Shown here one piece after another: positions 34,751 through 43,891 of a stretch of DNA of 64,000 nt (the stretch's first letter is position 1; each line of letters begins with the position of its first letter). The DNA lies in NCBI RefSeq assembly GCF_009455635.1, contig NZ_QPER01000002.1, positions 2,046,001-2,110,000 on the forward strand. The letters run 5' to 3'. A program made the translations under genes and the position numbers. The stretch comes from Paraburkholderia agricolaris. Lineage in GTDB: Bacteria > Pseudomonadota > Gammaproteobacteria > Burkholderiales > Burkholderiaceae. The notes beneath the pieces are model-generated. The model did not search any database, was not told where the DNA came from, and saw only the letters and a list, made by a program, of their open reading frames with translations.

Positions 34751-35833
34751 ATGACCACGACCGCGACCGCCTTGCCCCGCTGGACCATCGCCGCGCCTTT
34801 CGTCGCCTGGATCGTGCTGGGCGCCGCGTATGCCCTTCCGGGTAATGGGCTGCTGCTCGCGCTGATCGGGGTCGCACTGTGCGCTGCCGTGTTCACAGCG
34901 GTGCACCATGCGGAAGTGGTGGCGCATCGTGTCGGCGAACCGTTCGGCACCCTGGTGCTGGCGGTGGCCGTGACGGTGATCGAAGTTGCCCTCATCGTTT
35001 CGGTGATGTTGACGTCCGGTCCGGAAAAAGCCGGTCTCGCACGCGACACGGTGTTTGCCGCGGTCATGATCGTCTGCAATGGGATCGTGGGTATTTGTCT
35101 GCTGGTGGGCGGCATCCGGCATCGCGAGCAGGACTTTCAGAGCCGTGGCGCCGCGGCCGCGCTGGCAGTGCTTGCGTCCTTGTCTGTATTGACGCTGGTG
35201 ATGCCGAATTACACGACGACCAGCGCCGGCCCGCTTCTGTCGTCGTCGCAACTGGCGTTCGCGGGTGTCTCGTCGCTGGTGCTGTACGGGGTGTTCGTGT
35301 TCGTCCAGACCGTGCGGCATCGCGACTACTTTCTCGCCGACGTCCCCGACGAGGACGTCCATGCCGCCCCGCCAAGCATCGGTGTCGCGCTGGCGGCCGG
35401 CGGTTTGCTGGTGGTGTGCCTGGTCGCTGTCGTGTTGCTGGCGAAAGTGCTCTCGCCCGTGGTCGAAACCGCGGTGAAGAACGCGGGCGCGCCGCCGGCG
35501 GTGGTCGGCATTATCATCGCCGCGCTGGTGCTGCTGCCGGAAGGACTTGCCGCCGTGCGCGCGGCGCGCGCCGACCGTTTGCAGAACAGCCTGAATCTCG
35601 CGCTCGGCTCGGCGCTGGCCAGTATCGGGTTGACCATTCCAACGGTTGCCGCCGTGTTCTTATGGACCGCCCAGCCGCTCATCCTCGGTATCGACGGCAA
35701 AGAAACCGTACTGCTGATGCTCACGCTGGTAGTCGGCACCCTGACGCTGAGCTCCGGACGCACGACGATCCTGCAAGGCGCCGTGCATCTGTCGTTGTTC
35801 GCGGCGTATCTGTTTCTGTCCTTCGCGCCCTGA
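34751..35833 (+). CDS. chaA: Ca2+(Na+)/H+ antiporter, ChaA-like
   Basis: A 360-residue CaCA-superfamily antiporter with about eleven membrane helices. The two alpha repeats are visible: VTVIEVALIVSVML (first, about residues 80-95) and IIAALVLLPEGLAAVRAA (second, about residues 255-275), each with the acidic residue needed for cation transport. It probably exports Ca2+ or Na+ in exchange for protons across the inner membrane. An AGGAAG ribosome site precedes the ATG at 34751. It is convergent with the LysR gene. Confidence 0.88.
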   Translation: MTTTATALPRWTIAAPFVAWIVLGAAYALPGNGLLLALIGVALCAAVFTAVHHAEVVAHRVGEPFGTLVLAVAVTVIEVALIVSVMLTSGPEKAGLARDTVFAAVMIVCNGIVGICLLVGGIRHREQDFQSRGAAAALAVLASLSVLTLVMPNYTTTSAGPLLSSSQLAFAGVSSLVLYGVFVFVQTVRHRDYFLADVPDEDVHAAPPSIGVALAAGGLLVVCLVAVVLLAKVLSPVVETAVKNAGAPPAVVGIIIAALVLLPEGLAAVRAARADRLQNSLNLALGSALASIGLTIPTVAAVFLWTAQPLILGIDGKETVLLMLTLVVGTLTLSSGRTTILQGAVHLSLFAAYLFLSFAP

Positions 35834-35901
35834 CGGTGGGTCTCGGGTCTAAGGTCTGGGGCCTTGCGCCCCGCCCAGACACCGGGCGCCGCCTGCTCGT
35901 C

Positions 35902-36795
35902 CTACTCTTCCCAATGCGCCGCGATCCAGTTGCGAAACAGATTCAGCTTCTGCTGATGCGCGACTGAATCCGGATACACAAAGTAATAGCGCCAGCCGGT
36001 CTTGAGCACTGTCTCGAATGGCCGCACGAGGCGCCTGGCCGCGACGTCTTCGTCGATCAACGCAAGGTCGCTGATGGCGACACCGAAGCCCTGCAGCGCG
36101 GCGTTGGTCGCCATGTCGAGCGTGTCGAAGCTCGGGCCGTGCTCGGCGTCGATAGCTTGCGCATTCGCTGCATCTACCTCGCTCACTCTGGCAAGCCACA
36201 TCTTCCAGTCGCGATGATCGCGCGTCGGATGCAGCAGCGTGTGGCGCGCCAGATCCGCGACCTGGTCGAGCGGTTTGTCTTTCAGCAGATCGGGCGCGCA
36301 CACCGGCGTCAAACGCTCCTCGAACAGAGGCACCGCCTGCACGCCCACACCCGGAGACGAACCATAGATGATCGCCGCATCGAACGGCTCGAGCTGGAAA
36401 TCGACGTCGTGCTGCCAGGTCGTCGTGATCTGAACGTGCAGCTCGGGATACTCGGCCTGGAAGCGCATGATCTTCGGCAACATCCAGCGCATCACGCAGG
36501 TCGGCACCTTCAGTGCGAGGTCGGTGCGCTGCCGCGTGAGGCGCAGCGATATCTCCTCGATACGCGCGAAGCTCTCCTTCACGGCCGGCAGCAGCAACTC
36601 GCCTTCGGCGGTCAGCGTCAGACCTTTGGCGTGGCGTTTGAAGAGGGGAAACTTGTAATAGTCCTCGAGCGCGATGATCTGCCGGCTCACCGCGCCTTGC
36701 GTCAGGCATAGGTGATCCGCGGCACGCGTGAAGCTGCGATGCCGTGCGACGGTTTCGAAAATCTGCAACGCGTTGAGCGGAGGGAGACGTCGCAT
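35902..36795 (-). CDS. LysR-family regulator (GcvA-like)
   Basis: A 297-residue regulator. The N-terminal winged helix-turn-helix (about residues 7-65, ALQIFETVARHRSFTRAADHL, LTQGAVSRQI) and a periplasmic-binding-protein-like effector domain are complete. It resembles the GcvA branch. It is divergent from the seven-gene ABC operon across 560 bases, so it is the likely regulator of that operon; the effector may be the transported solute. Confidence 0.92.
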   Translation of the reverse strand: MRRLPPLNALQIFETVARHRSFTRAADHLCLTQGAVSRQIIALEDYYKFPLFKRHAKGLTLTAEGELLLPAVKESFARIEEISLRLTRQRTDLALKVPTCVMRWMLPKIMRFQAEYPELHVQITTTWQHDVDFQLEPFDAAIIYGSSPGVGVQAVPLFEERLTPVCAPDLLKDKPLDQVADLARHTLLHPTRDHRDWKMWLARVSEVDAANAQAIDAEHGPSFDTLDMATNAALQGFGVAISDLALIDEDVAARRLVRPFETVLKTGWRYYFVYPDSVAHQQKLNLFRNWIAAHWEE

Positions 36796-37355
36796 CGGAG
36801 TAGTCCAATCCGGAATCAGGAAAAATCATTGCGTGGATGGCGGCGTTGTACGCCGTCACGCCCTGTGAGCCCACAGGATACGCGATCAGAAGTTCTCGCA
36901 CGCGGTGCGCTCGGGCAAACCGCATGCATTTCACTCATGACCCGGCCGTCAATTCAAGCCTTGGCACACCCGCTTGCACCGACTCAGGGCAAATCCTGCC
37001 GGACATCGCACCAGAACCGAGCTTTCCTCATACCTCCTCAGGCCCCTCTACGCCAGAAAATCATGGACGTTAACCCCGATACGCCACTGGATTGGGGCTC
37101 GCAAGGATCGAAGCAAAGCCTCCGCTAGCGTCGCGCGGCAGCCAACCCATGAGATTCTGTCATGCGCTCCATGCGCATATTTCGTTTGTTGGGGGATTTT
37201 GGCAAATCTAGAGTGCATCCACACGCAACGCATCGGGTATCGCGTGAGGTCGGGAACAAAAGGTTGGGCACCACAAGCAGCGCAAATGGGCGATGCAACG
37301 GCAGCGGTCAGAGCGAAACTCACAAGGCAACAGGCGTTCAACACAGGAGACCGCC
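36796..37355. other. 560-base divergent control region, LysR / ABC operon
   Basis: No convincing gene; short open frames lack ribosome sites. It should hold the LysR operator and both promoters. The AT-rich stretch near 37175-37215, containing TTCGTTTGTTGGGGGATTTT, is the most promoter-like part. AGGAG precedes the binding-protein ATG. I could not fix a T-N11-A operator with confidence. Confidence 0.45.
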
Positions 37356-38450
37356 ATGCAAGAGATCAAACGGGGTAGAAGGCAGGCCATCAAGGCGATC
37401 GGCACGGCACTCGCGGCGTCCACATTGCCGATGCCGTTTATCAATCTCAGAGCGCAAGAGCACAACTTCTCCGGCAAAACACTGCGCTTGCTGACCTGGT
37501 CGGACGACACCGGCGCCGCTGCCTTGCGCAATATCGCCGCCACGTTCACGGCGAAGACCGGCGCGAAGGTGATCGCCGACCGCGCCGACGGCACGTCCGG
37601 CATGGTCGCCAAGGTCAAGGCCGCGAGTGATCGCCCCACTTACGACGTCATCACCCTGGCCGGCGTCGGCGCGGCGGGCCTCGGCGACGCGGGCCTGCTC
37701 ATGAAGCCCGATCTCGACAAGCTACCGAACCTGAAGGACGTCGCACCGCAATACCGCACGGGCGCGAACGGCTTCGGCGTGGGTTATCTGCTGTGGTCGG
37801 ACGGCTTGATCTACAACACGTCAACAGTCAGGACGGCGCCGTCTTCGTACGAAGCACTGTGGGATCCGAAATACGCCGGACGCCTGTTCCTGCCGCCGCC
37901 CGAATGGGCCGAAGCGGTAGACCTCGCAATCATCGCCGCAAAAATGAACGGCGGCTCGCAACAGAATATCGAACCCGGCTTCAAGAAGCTGATGCAGTTG
38001 AAAGACCGCGTGATGACGCTCGGCGAGAACCCGAATCAGGTGGCCGATCTGTTCCGCACCGGTTCGCTCGATATCGGCGGCATCTATTCGCCGGCCTTTT
38101 TCCCCGACCAGATCCGCAAGCCCGAATACAAGATGGGCGTGACCTACGGCATGAAGGAAGGCTTCGCCACGCAGCTGATGTTCACGGTGATCCCGAAGTC
38201 GCATCCCGCCGACAGCGATCTGATCCACGCCTTCATCAACCATTCGCTCGATGCCGGCGTGCAAGGCCGCATGGCTGCCGACGTGCTGAACGGCCCCGTC
38301 AATTCGAAAGCGGTGATTCCGGCGGAGAGCCGCGCGTTCGTGCCGAGCCCGCAGCAGATCGCCGAGAAAGCGATCCTGCATGACGACAAGGCGCTCGCCG
38401 TCGTGCAGCCGGCGTGGATCAAGCGCTACACCGAAATTTTCTCGGCATGA
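37356..38450 (+). CDS. ABC transporter substrate-binding protein, family 1 (spermidine/iron type)
   Basis: A 364-residue periplasmic binding protein. The twin-arginine-like signal GRRQAIKAIGTALAAS is followed by cleavage near residues 33-36. The mature protein has the PotD/Fbp-like fold segments LRLLTWSDDTG, AKVIADRADGTSGMVAKV, GVGYLLWSDGLIYN and WDPKYAGRLFLP. The ligand could be a polyamine, a metal chelate or a related small solute; sequence alone does not decide. An AGGAGA ribosome site is at 37345. The stop overlaps the permease start. Confidence 0.88.
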   Translation: MQEIKRGRRQAIKAIGTALAASTLPMPFINLRAQEHNFSGKTLRLLTWSDDTGAAALRNIAATFTAKTGAKVIADRADGTSGMVAKVKAASDRPTYDVITLAGVGAAGLGDAGLLMKPDLDKLPNLKDVAPQYRTGANGFGVGYLLWSDGLIYNTSTVRTAPSSYEALWDPKYAGRLFLPPPEWAEAVDLAIIAAKMNGGSQQNIEPGFKKLMQLKDRVMTLGENPNQVADLFRTGSLDIGGIYSPAFFPDQIRKPEYKMGVTYGMKEGFATQLMFTVIPKSHPADSDLIHAFINHSLDAGVQGRMAADVLNGPVNSKAVIPAESRAFVPSPQQIAEKAILHDDKALAVVQPAWIKRYTEIFSA

Positions 38451-39430
38451 CCGCGATGCTCGCGCGGTTTTCGCGGCGTGCATCGTCGGCGTCGGACGCT
38501 GGGTCGGGTGACGCGCCGGACACAGCACCCGGCTCGCCCGGCGCGGCCTCCGGTGCACCGGGCGAGCCGGCGTCCACGGCGCTCGCGAAAGCGCGCCCCT
38601 GGCTTCTGCTCGCGCCAATCCTGCTGTTTCTCGCCATTCTCGGCGCGGCGGCGCTCGTCGTACTGCGAATGAGCTTCGGTACGCAAGGCAACGAATGGCA
38701 TGGCTTCACGCTACAGAACTACGCCGATCTCCTCGACGGCTACTTCCTGAAGTCGCTGTGGCTCACGCTGAAGCTCGCATTTCAAAGCATGGTCTGCGCC
38801 GTGCTGCTGGCGATTCCCGTCGCTCTCGCGATGGCGCGCACCAAGTCGCGGCTCGCGCGGCGGCTGCTGCTCGCGGGCGTGCTGCTGCCCTTGCTCGTCA
38901 ATCTGCTGCTGCAAGGTTACGGCTGGCTGATCATTCTTGGTCCGGCTGGCCTGCTCAATCACGCGCTGCTCGGCAGCGGCCTGGTCGAGCGCCCGGTGAT
39001 GTGGCTGTATCGCGAACACGGCGTGTTGCTCGGCTTGATTCAGACCGCGTTTCCTCTGGCTGTGCTGCCGTTGTCGAGCGCGATGCGTGCGGTCTCGAGC
39101 TCGTATGAAGAAGCCGCGGCCACGCTCGGCGCGACGCGTTGGCAAACGTTGCGTCACGTATTGCTGCCGCTTGCCATGCCGGGGCTCGTGTCCGGCGCGT
39201 TGCTCGTGTTCGCCTACAACGCCAGTGCGTTCGCCGTACCCCTGTTACTCGGCGGACGTCGCGTGCCGATGCTGGCCGTACTGGTTCACGATCAAGTCGC
39301 GCCTCTGCTGAACTGGCCCGCAGCATCCGCGTCGGGCGTCGTATTGATGATCGCGACGCTTACCGTGATGGCGCTGTCGCAACGGCTCGTACGCCGTACG
39401 CAACGTCTCGCCGAGGAACCGCACCCATGA
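38447..39430 (+). CDS. ABC transporter permease (PotB type)
   Basis: A 327-residue inner-membrane permease. A Gly/Ala/Pro-rich cytoplasmic N-terminal extension (about residues 10-45) precedes six helices. The EAA loop is visible as SSYEEAAATLGATRWQTLRHVLLPLAMPG. It starts within the stop of the binding-protein gene (ATGA) and its stop overlaps the next permease start. It forms a heterodimeric channel with that permease. Confidence 0.9.
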   Translation: MTAMLARFSRRASSASDAGSGDAPDTAPGSPGAASGAPGEPASTALAKARPWLLLAPILLFLAILGAAALVVLRMSFGTQGNEWHGFTLQNYADLLDGYFLKSLWLTLKLAFQSMVCAVLLAIPVALAMARTKSRLARRLLLAGVLLPLLVNLLLQGYGWLIILGPAGLLNHALLGSGLVERPVMWLYREHGVLLGLIQTAFPLAVLPLSSAMRAVSSSYEEAAATLGATRWQTLRHVLLPLAMPGLVSGALLVFAYNASAFAVPLLLGGRRVPMLAVLVHDQVAPLLNWPAASASGVVLMIATLTVMALSQRLVRRTQRLAEEPHP

Positions 39431-40317
39431 GCACGCCGATCCGGACTCCGCGCCTGCCGCGTTTGCCACGCTCGCCGCGCCTGCCGCGTTTGCCGACCAC
39501 CATGCCCGGCCAGCTCGGCAAGGCCACCGCGCTGCTCGCCGCCGTCGTGCTGTTCCTCGCCGCGCTGCCGATCCTGACGATGATCACCATGTCGTTCAGC
39601 GCGGCCGACACGCTCGAATTCCCGCCGCACGCCTACGGCCTGCATTGGTACCGCGCGGCATGGCACAGCTTTGTCTCGCCGGATGCGAGCGACTCGCTCT
39701 CGATGGGCGCCGCGCTCAGCACAAGCCTGATCGTCGCGCTCTCGACGATGGTTATCGCCACCCTCGTCTCGGTGCCGGCCGCGTACGCACTGAGCCGCTA
39801 CCGTTTTCGCGGCAAACCGGCAGTCGAACAACTGGTCGCGCTGCCGCTCGTCTATCCGCTGGTGATGCTCGGCTTGTCGCTGCTGCTGGTATTCAACGTG
39901 CTGCCGGTCGAGCTCGGCGTATTTCGCCTGATCATCGCGCACGTGATTCTGGCGCTGCCGTTCACGGTGAAGAACTGCGCGGCATCGGTAGCGTCGATCG
40001 GCCCGGAGTTCGAGGAAGCGGCCTGTGTGATGGGTGCAAGCCCAGGCCGCGCGCTGATCGACGTGATCCTGCCGCTGATGCGCCCCGGTATTCTCGCCGG
40101 CATGCTGTTCGCGTTCATCGTCTCGTTCAACGAATTCACAGTGACGTTCTTTCTGTACGGCATCGACACGATGACGCTGCCCGTGTGGCTCTATAGCCGC
40201 ACGGTGTCGTCGCTCGATCCGACTGTATTCTGCTTCGCCGTATTTATCGTCGCGATCGACTTCGCGCTGATCTGGCTGCTCGAAAAGCTGATCGGCGACG
40301 AAGGGGTGGCGCTTTGA
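39427..40317 (+). CDS. ABC transporter permease (PotC type)
   Basis: A 296-residue permease with six helices and the EAA loop FEEAACVMGASPGRALIDVILPLMRPG. The first 25 residues are a basic proline repeat (RLPRLPR, then SPRLPRLP) encoded by a 27-bp direct duplication; it should be cytoplasmic. It overlaps the previous permease gene by 4 bases. Confidence 0.9.
   Translation: MSTPIRTPRLPRLPRSPRLPRLPTTMPGQLGKATALLAAVVLFLAALPILTMITMSFSAADTLEFPPHAYGLHWYRAAWHSFVSPDASDSLSMGAALSTSLIVALSTMVIATLVSVPAAYALSRYRFRGKPAVEQLVALPLVYPLVMLGLSLLLVFNVLPVELGVFRLIIAHVILALPFTVKNCAASVASIGPEFEEAACVMGASPGRALIDVILPLMRPGILAGMLFAFIVSFNEFTVTFFLYGIDTMTLPVWLYSRTVSSLDPTVFCFAVFIVAIDFALIWLLEKLIGDEGVAL
39448..39494 (+). repeat. 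20-bp direct repeat within permease gene
   Basis: Copies at 39448-39467 and 39475-39494 are identical (20 bp, offset 27 bp). The repeat is in frame and encodes the PRLPRLP duplication at the permease N-terminus. The offset of 9 codons keeps the frame, so it is a tolerated slippage or duplication event. Confidence 0.85.
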
Positions 40318-40372
40318 CCGCCCTTTGCCTTTCGATCCGCGCTGCGCTGATGCCTTTTTGCTGGAGCATTCG

Positions 40373-41446
40373 ATGACCCATCTGACCTTGCAGGCCGTGA
40401 CCAAGCGCTTCAATGCGGCCTATGCCGTCGACAGCGTCGATCTGAGCGTGCCCGACGGCAAGCTGGTGTGCTTTCTCGGGCCGTCCGGCTGCGGCAAGAC
40501 CACGCTCCTGCGGATGATCGCAGGGCTGGAAACGCCGAGCGCGGGCAGCATCAATTTTGCAGGCCGCGATATCACGCATCTGCCGGCGAACCAGCGCGAC
40601 TTCGGCATGGTGTTCCAGTCGCTCGCACTGTTTCCGCACATGACAGTGGCGCAAAACGTCGCGTATCCGCTCAAGCTGCGCAAGACCGCGAAAGATGCGC
40701 AAGCGCGCCGCGTCGCTGAGTTGCTGGATCTGATCCAGTTACCGCATATGGCGAACCGGCCCGTCACGCAACTCTCCGGCGGCCAGCGGCAACGCGTGGC
40801 GATTGCGCGCGCAATCGCATCGCAACCGAAACTGCTGCTGCTCGACGAACCGCTCTCCGCGCTCGACGCCAAGCTGCGCGAAGCGATGCAGGTGGAGATC
40901 CGCCTGCTGCAACAGCGTCTCGGCATCACGACGATCATGGTCACGCACGACCAGCGCGAGGCGATGACAATGGCCGACGAAATCGTCGTGATGGAGAAAG
41001 GCCGGATTGCGCAAGTCGGCAAACCGCTCGATATTTATCGCGACCCGGTCAGCGAATTCGTCGCTGACTTCATCGGGCTCGGCAATATCCTGCCGGTCAC
41101 TTACGACGGCGCGGGGGGCGTCAGCCTGCCGGGGGGCAGGCGCATTGCGGTGGCGCAGCCGGCACGCGTGCCGCAATCCAGCAGCGACATCCGTCTGTTG
41201 ATCCGGCCGGAAGATGTGTGCGTCAAATCGGCGTCCGACCATGCAGGGCCGAACCGCCTCGCGGGCACGGTAACCTTTATCCGCGACGTGGGAGCCTCAC
41301 TCGAAGCGACGATCGATTGCGCGGGTTTCACGCTGACGGCCGCCACTACCCCGCGAGAAACGCCGGGACTGGCGCTCGGCATGCCGGTGCTCGCGGAATT
41401 GCCACCGCACGCGTGCAAACTGATCGCTGCCCGCGCGGCGCATTGA
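40373..41446 (+). CDS. ABC transporter ATP-binding protein (PotA type)
   Basis: A 357-residue ATPase. Walker A GPSGCGKTT (about residues 38-46), signature LSGGQRQRVAIARA, Walker B LLLLDEP and the switch His in VTHDQ are all present. A C-terminal TOBE-like regulatory domain (about residues 240-355, LIRPEDV) is typical of the spermidine/iron/sugar class. It powers the two preceding permeases. It is the only ATPase in the operon and may have to serve the second permease pair too. Confidence 0.93.
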   Translation: MTHLTLQAVTKRFNAAYAVDSVDLSVPDGKLVCFLGPSGCGKTTLLRMIAGLETPSAGSINFAGRDITHLPANQRDFGMVFQSLALFPHMTVAQNVAYPLKLRKTAKDAQARRVAELLDLIQLPHMANRPVTQLSGGQRQRVAIARAIASQPKLLLLDEPLSALDAKLREAMQVEIRLLQQRLGITTIMVTHDQREAMTMADEIVVMEKGRIAQVGKPLDIYRDPVSEFVADFIGLGNILPVTYDGAGGVSLPGGRRIAVAQPARVPQSSSDIRLLIRPEDVCVKSASDHAGPNRLAGTVTFIRDVGASLEATIDCAGFTLTAATTPRETPGLALGMPVLAELPPHACKLIAARAAH

Positions 41447-41500
41447 AACGCTCATCCAGAAAAAACATTCCAGCACCGAGTTTTCGACAGAGGAAAGACC

Positions 41501-42328
41501 ATGAATCAGCCCCAAGTTGCCCGATCGAACGCGCGCCGCGTCTTCGCCACCCTTGCCGCCACGCTCGCCTTCACCGGCCTCGGCGCACTGTGCGCCCTTG
41601 CGTCGCCGGCCGCGCATGCCGACGCGCTCGACAACATCGCCAAGACCGGCACGGTGCGCATCGGCGTATTCGAGGACTATCCGCCGTTCGGCTCGATCGG
41701 CCCGGACATGAAGCCGATGGGCTACGACATCGACGTTGCCAACCTGATCGGCCGTGCGCTCAACGCGAAGGTCGAACTCGTGCAGGTGACGGGCGACAAC
41801 CGCATGGCCTACCTCGCCGACCACAAGGCTGACATGCTGCTTTCAGTCGGCCAGACGCCGGAGCGCGAAAAGGTGATCGACTTCTCACAGCCCTACGCGC
41901 CCTACTACCTCGCCGTCTTCGGCCCGAAGGCACTGCCCGTGAAGAACGCCGCCGACCTCGCCGGCAAGACGATTTCGGTCGCGCGGGGCACGCTGGAAGA
42001 CCTGAGTGTGACCAAAATCGCGCCGCCCAGCGCGACCATAAAAAGATTCGACGATCCTAACGGCGCAATTTCGGCGTTTCTTTCTGGTCAGGTACAGTTG
42101 ATGGTAGTCGGCAACGACGTCGGCGCAACCATTCTCGCGCGTCATCCGGCGAACGATCCCGAGCAGAAGTTCTCGCTGTTCAGCTCGCCGGATCACGTCG
42201 GCTTGAACAAGAACGAGCCGCGTCTGAAGCAGAAAGTCGACGAAACGATTGCCAAGGCCCGCAAGGACGGCACCATGAACGCGATTTCGCAGAAATGGCT
42301 GCGCGCGCCCCTGCCGGCCGATCTCTAA
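41501..42328 (+). CDS. Amino-acid-type ABC substrate-binding protein (family 3)
   Basis: A 275-residue periplasmic protein. The signal peptide ends near HA-DALD (about residue 40). The family 3 solute-binding segments are VRIGVFEDYPPFGS, MKPMGYDIDVANLIGRAL and LSVGQTPEREKVIDFSQPY. It normally binds polar amino acids or related organic solutes. It follows the ATPase by 54 bases, with a ribosome site (GAGGAAAG) before the ATG. It represents a second import system in the same transcript. Confidence 0.92.
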   Translation: MNQPQVARSNARRVFATLAATLAFTGLGALCALASPAAHADALDNIAKTGTVRIGVFEDYPPFGSIGPDMKPMGYDIDVANLIGRALNAKVELVQVTGDNRMAYLADHKADMLLSVGQTPEREKVIDFSQPYAPYYLAVFGPKALPVKNAADLAGKTISVARGTLEDLSVTKIAPPSATIKRFDDPNGAISAFLSGQVQLMVVGNDVGATILARHPANDPEQKFSLFSSPDHVGLNKNEPRLKQKVDETIAKARKDGTMNAISQKWLRAPLPADL

Positions 42329-42395
42329 ACCCTTATTGCACGGACGCCTTCGGAACGTCCACGCCGGAGTTTGACCTCACGATGAGCGCCACGTC

Positions 42396-43148
42396 ATGAC
42401 CTACGCGTTCGATTTCAGCGGCTTCGGCCTCTATGCGGGGCTGCTCGCGCGCGGCGTTGCCGTCACACTGGGACTGACCGCCGTGTCCACCGTGCTCGGC
42501 GGTGTCGTCGGCATTGGCGGCGCGAGCATCGCGGTGGCCGGGCCAAAGTGGGCGCGCTGGGTGGTCGCGACTTACGTCGAATTGATCCGCAACACGCCCT
42601 TCATCGTGCAGTTGTTCTTCATCTTCTTCGGCTTGCCGAGCCTCGGCATTCATATCGACGAGGTACAGGCCGCGATTCTGGCGATGACTGTCAATCTCGG
42701 CGCCTACGCGATCGAAATCGTGCGCGCCGGGATCGATTCGATTTCGCGCGGCCAGGTGCAGGCGGCGCAGGCGCTCGGCCTGCATGGGCGCCAGGTGTTT
42801 CGCTACGTCGTGCTGCCGCAGGCGCTCGCCAACGTGTTTCCCGCCTTGTTGAGCCAGGTGCTGATCGTGATGCTTGGCTCGGCGGTGGTTTCGCAAATCT
42901 CGGTCCCCGATCTGACTTACGCGGCCAACTTCATCCAGTCGCGCAACTTCCGCTCGTTCGAGAGCTACCTGATCATCACCGCGACGTACCTGGTGTTGTC
43001 GATCGTGTTGCGGCAACTCATGAACCGGCTCGGCCGCAATCTCTTTGCGGGCCGCGTGGCTCGTGGCGGCAATAGCGGCAGCGCGCCGCGCAACTGGCGT
43101 ACCCGCCTGATGTGGCGCGGCGCCCGCACCCTGCCGACGGAGCGTTGA
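42396..43148 (+). CDS. Amino-acid-type ABC permease, first subunit
   Basis: A 250-residue HisQM-type permease with about five helices. The family signature ELIRNTPFIVQLFFIFFGLP is followed by the EAA-like loop QAAQALGLHGRQVFRYVVLPQAL. It ends 2 bases before the next permease gene. Substrate as for the preceding binding protein. Confidence 0.92.
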   Translation: MTYAFDFSGFGLYAGLLARGVAVTLGLTAVSTVLGGVVGIGGASIAVAGPKWARWVVATYVELIRNTPFIVQLFFIFFGLPSLGIHIDEVQAAILAMTVNLGAYAIEIVRAGIDSISRGQVQAAQALGLHGRQVFRYVVLPQALANVFPALLSQVLIVMLGSAVVSQISVPDLTYAANFIQSRNFRSFESYLIITATYLVLSIVLRQLMNRLGRNLFAGRVARGGNSGSAPRNWRTRLMWRGARTLPTER

Positions 43149-43150
43149 TC

Positions 43151-43807
43151 ATGGTCGAATTCACGCTGTGGGACATCGCCCGCAATCTGTTGCTCGCCGC
43201 CCGCTGGACGGTGTTGTTGTCGCTGATCGCGTTTGTCGGCGGCGGCATTGTCGGGCTGATTCTGCTCGCGATGCGCGTGTCGCCGTTGCCGTGGCTGCGG
43301 CGCATCGTGGTGGTGTACGTGGAAGTGTTTCAGGGCACACCGCTGCTGATGCAACTGTTTCTGGCGTTTTTCGGCCTGCCCTTGCTGGGCGTCGATGTGT
43401 CGCCCTGGGTCGCGGCAACCGTTACGCTGACGCTTTATACCAGCGCGTATCTGGTCGATATCTGGCGCGGTTGCGTGGAAGCCGTGCCGCGCGGCCAGTG
43501 GTCCGCGGGGGCGAGTCTGGGCATGACGTTCGGCCAGCAACTGCGCTACATCGTCTGGCCGCAGGCACTGAAAATCGCCGTCGCGCCGACAGTCGGTTTC
43601 CTCGTGCAGGTGGTAAAGAGCACGGCGCTGGCGTCGATCATCGGCTTCACGGAATTGACAAAGACCGGCACGATGATCACCAACGCCGCCTTCCGCCCGT
43701 TTCCAATCTACGGCATGGTCGCGATGATTTACTTCGCGATGTGCTTCCCGTTGACGTGGTACGCCCGCGTGCTGGAGAAACGGCAGAAGGTGGGACAGCA
43801 CCGTTGA
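43151..43807 (+). CDS. Amino-acid-type ABC permease, second subunit
   Basis: A 218-residue HisQM-type permease. It has VYVEVFQGTPLLMQLFLAFFGLP and the EAA-like loop WSAGASLGMTFGQQLRYIVWPQAL. It is the last gene of the operon, 18 bases before a strong terminator. No HisP/GlnQ-type ATPase follows. Confidence 0.92.
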   Translation: MVEFTLWDIARNLLLAARWTVLLSLIAFVGGGIVGLILLAMRVSPLPWLRRIVVVYVEVFQGTPLLMQLFLAFFGLPLLGVDVSPWVAATVTLTLYTSAYLVDIWRGCVEAVPRGQWSAGASLGMTFGQQLRYIVWPQALKIAVAPTVGFLVQVVKSTALASIIGFTELTKTGTMITNAAFRPFPIYGMVAMIYFAMCFPLTWYARVLEKRQKVGQHR

Positions 43808-43825
43808 GGCTTCCCCCTGGTCGAT

Positions 43826-43864
43826 AAAAAAGCGGCAACCGTGCAAAACGGTTGCCGCTTTTTT
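43826..43864. terminator. Strong bidirectional rho-independent terminator
   Basis: A perfect stem of 17 bp including the A/T ends (AAAAAAGCGGCAACCGT and its complement) closes a five-base loop GCAAA. T-runs are in place on both strands. It separates the rightward ABC operon from the convergent cytochrome/dehydrogenase operon. Confidence 0.95.
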
Positions 43865-43891
43865 TCGTTGCGAACCTTGAGCGCGACGCCG

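Noticed and set aside
36974..37378. A 134-codon rightward frame between the LysR gene and the ABC operon
   Set aside because: It runs over the ribosome site and signal peptide of the binding-protein gene in a different frame and has no family features.
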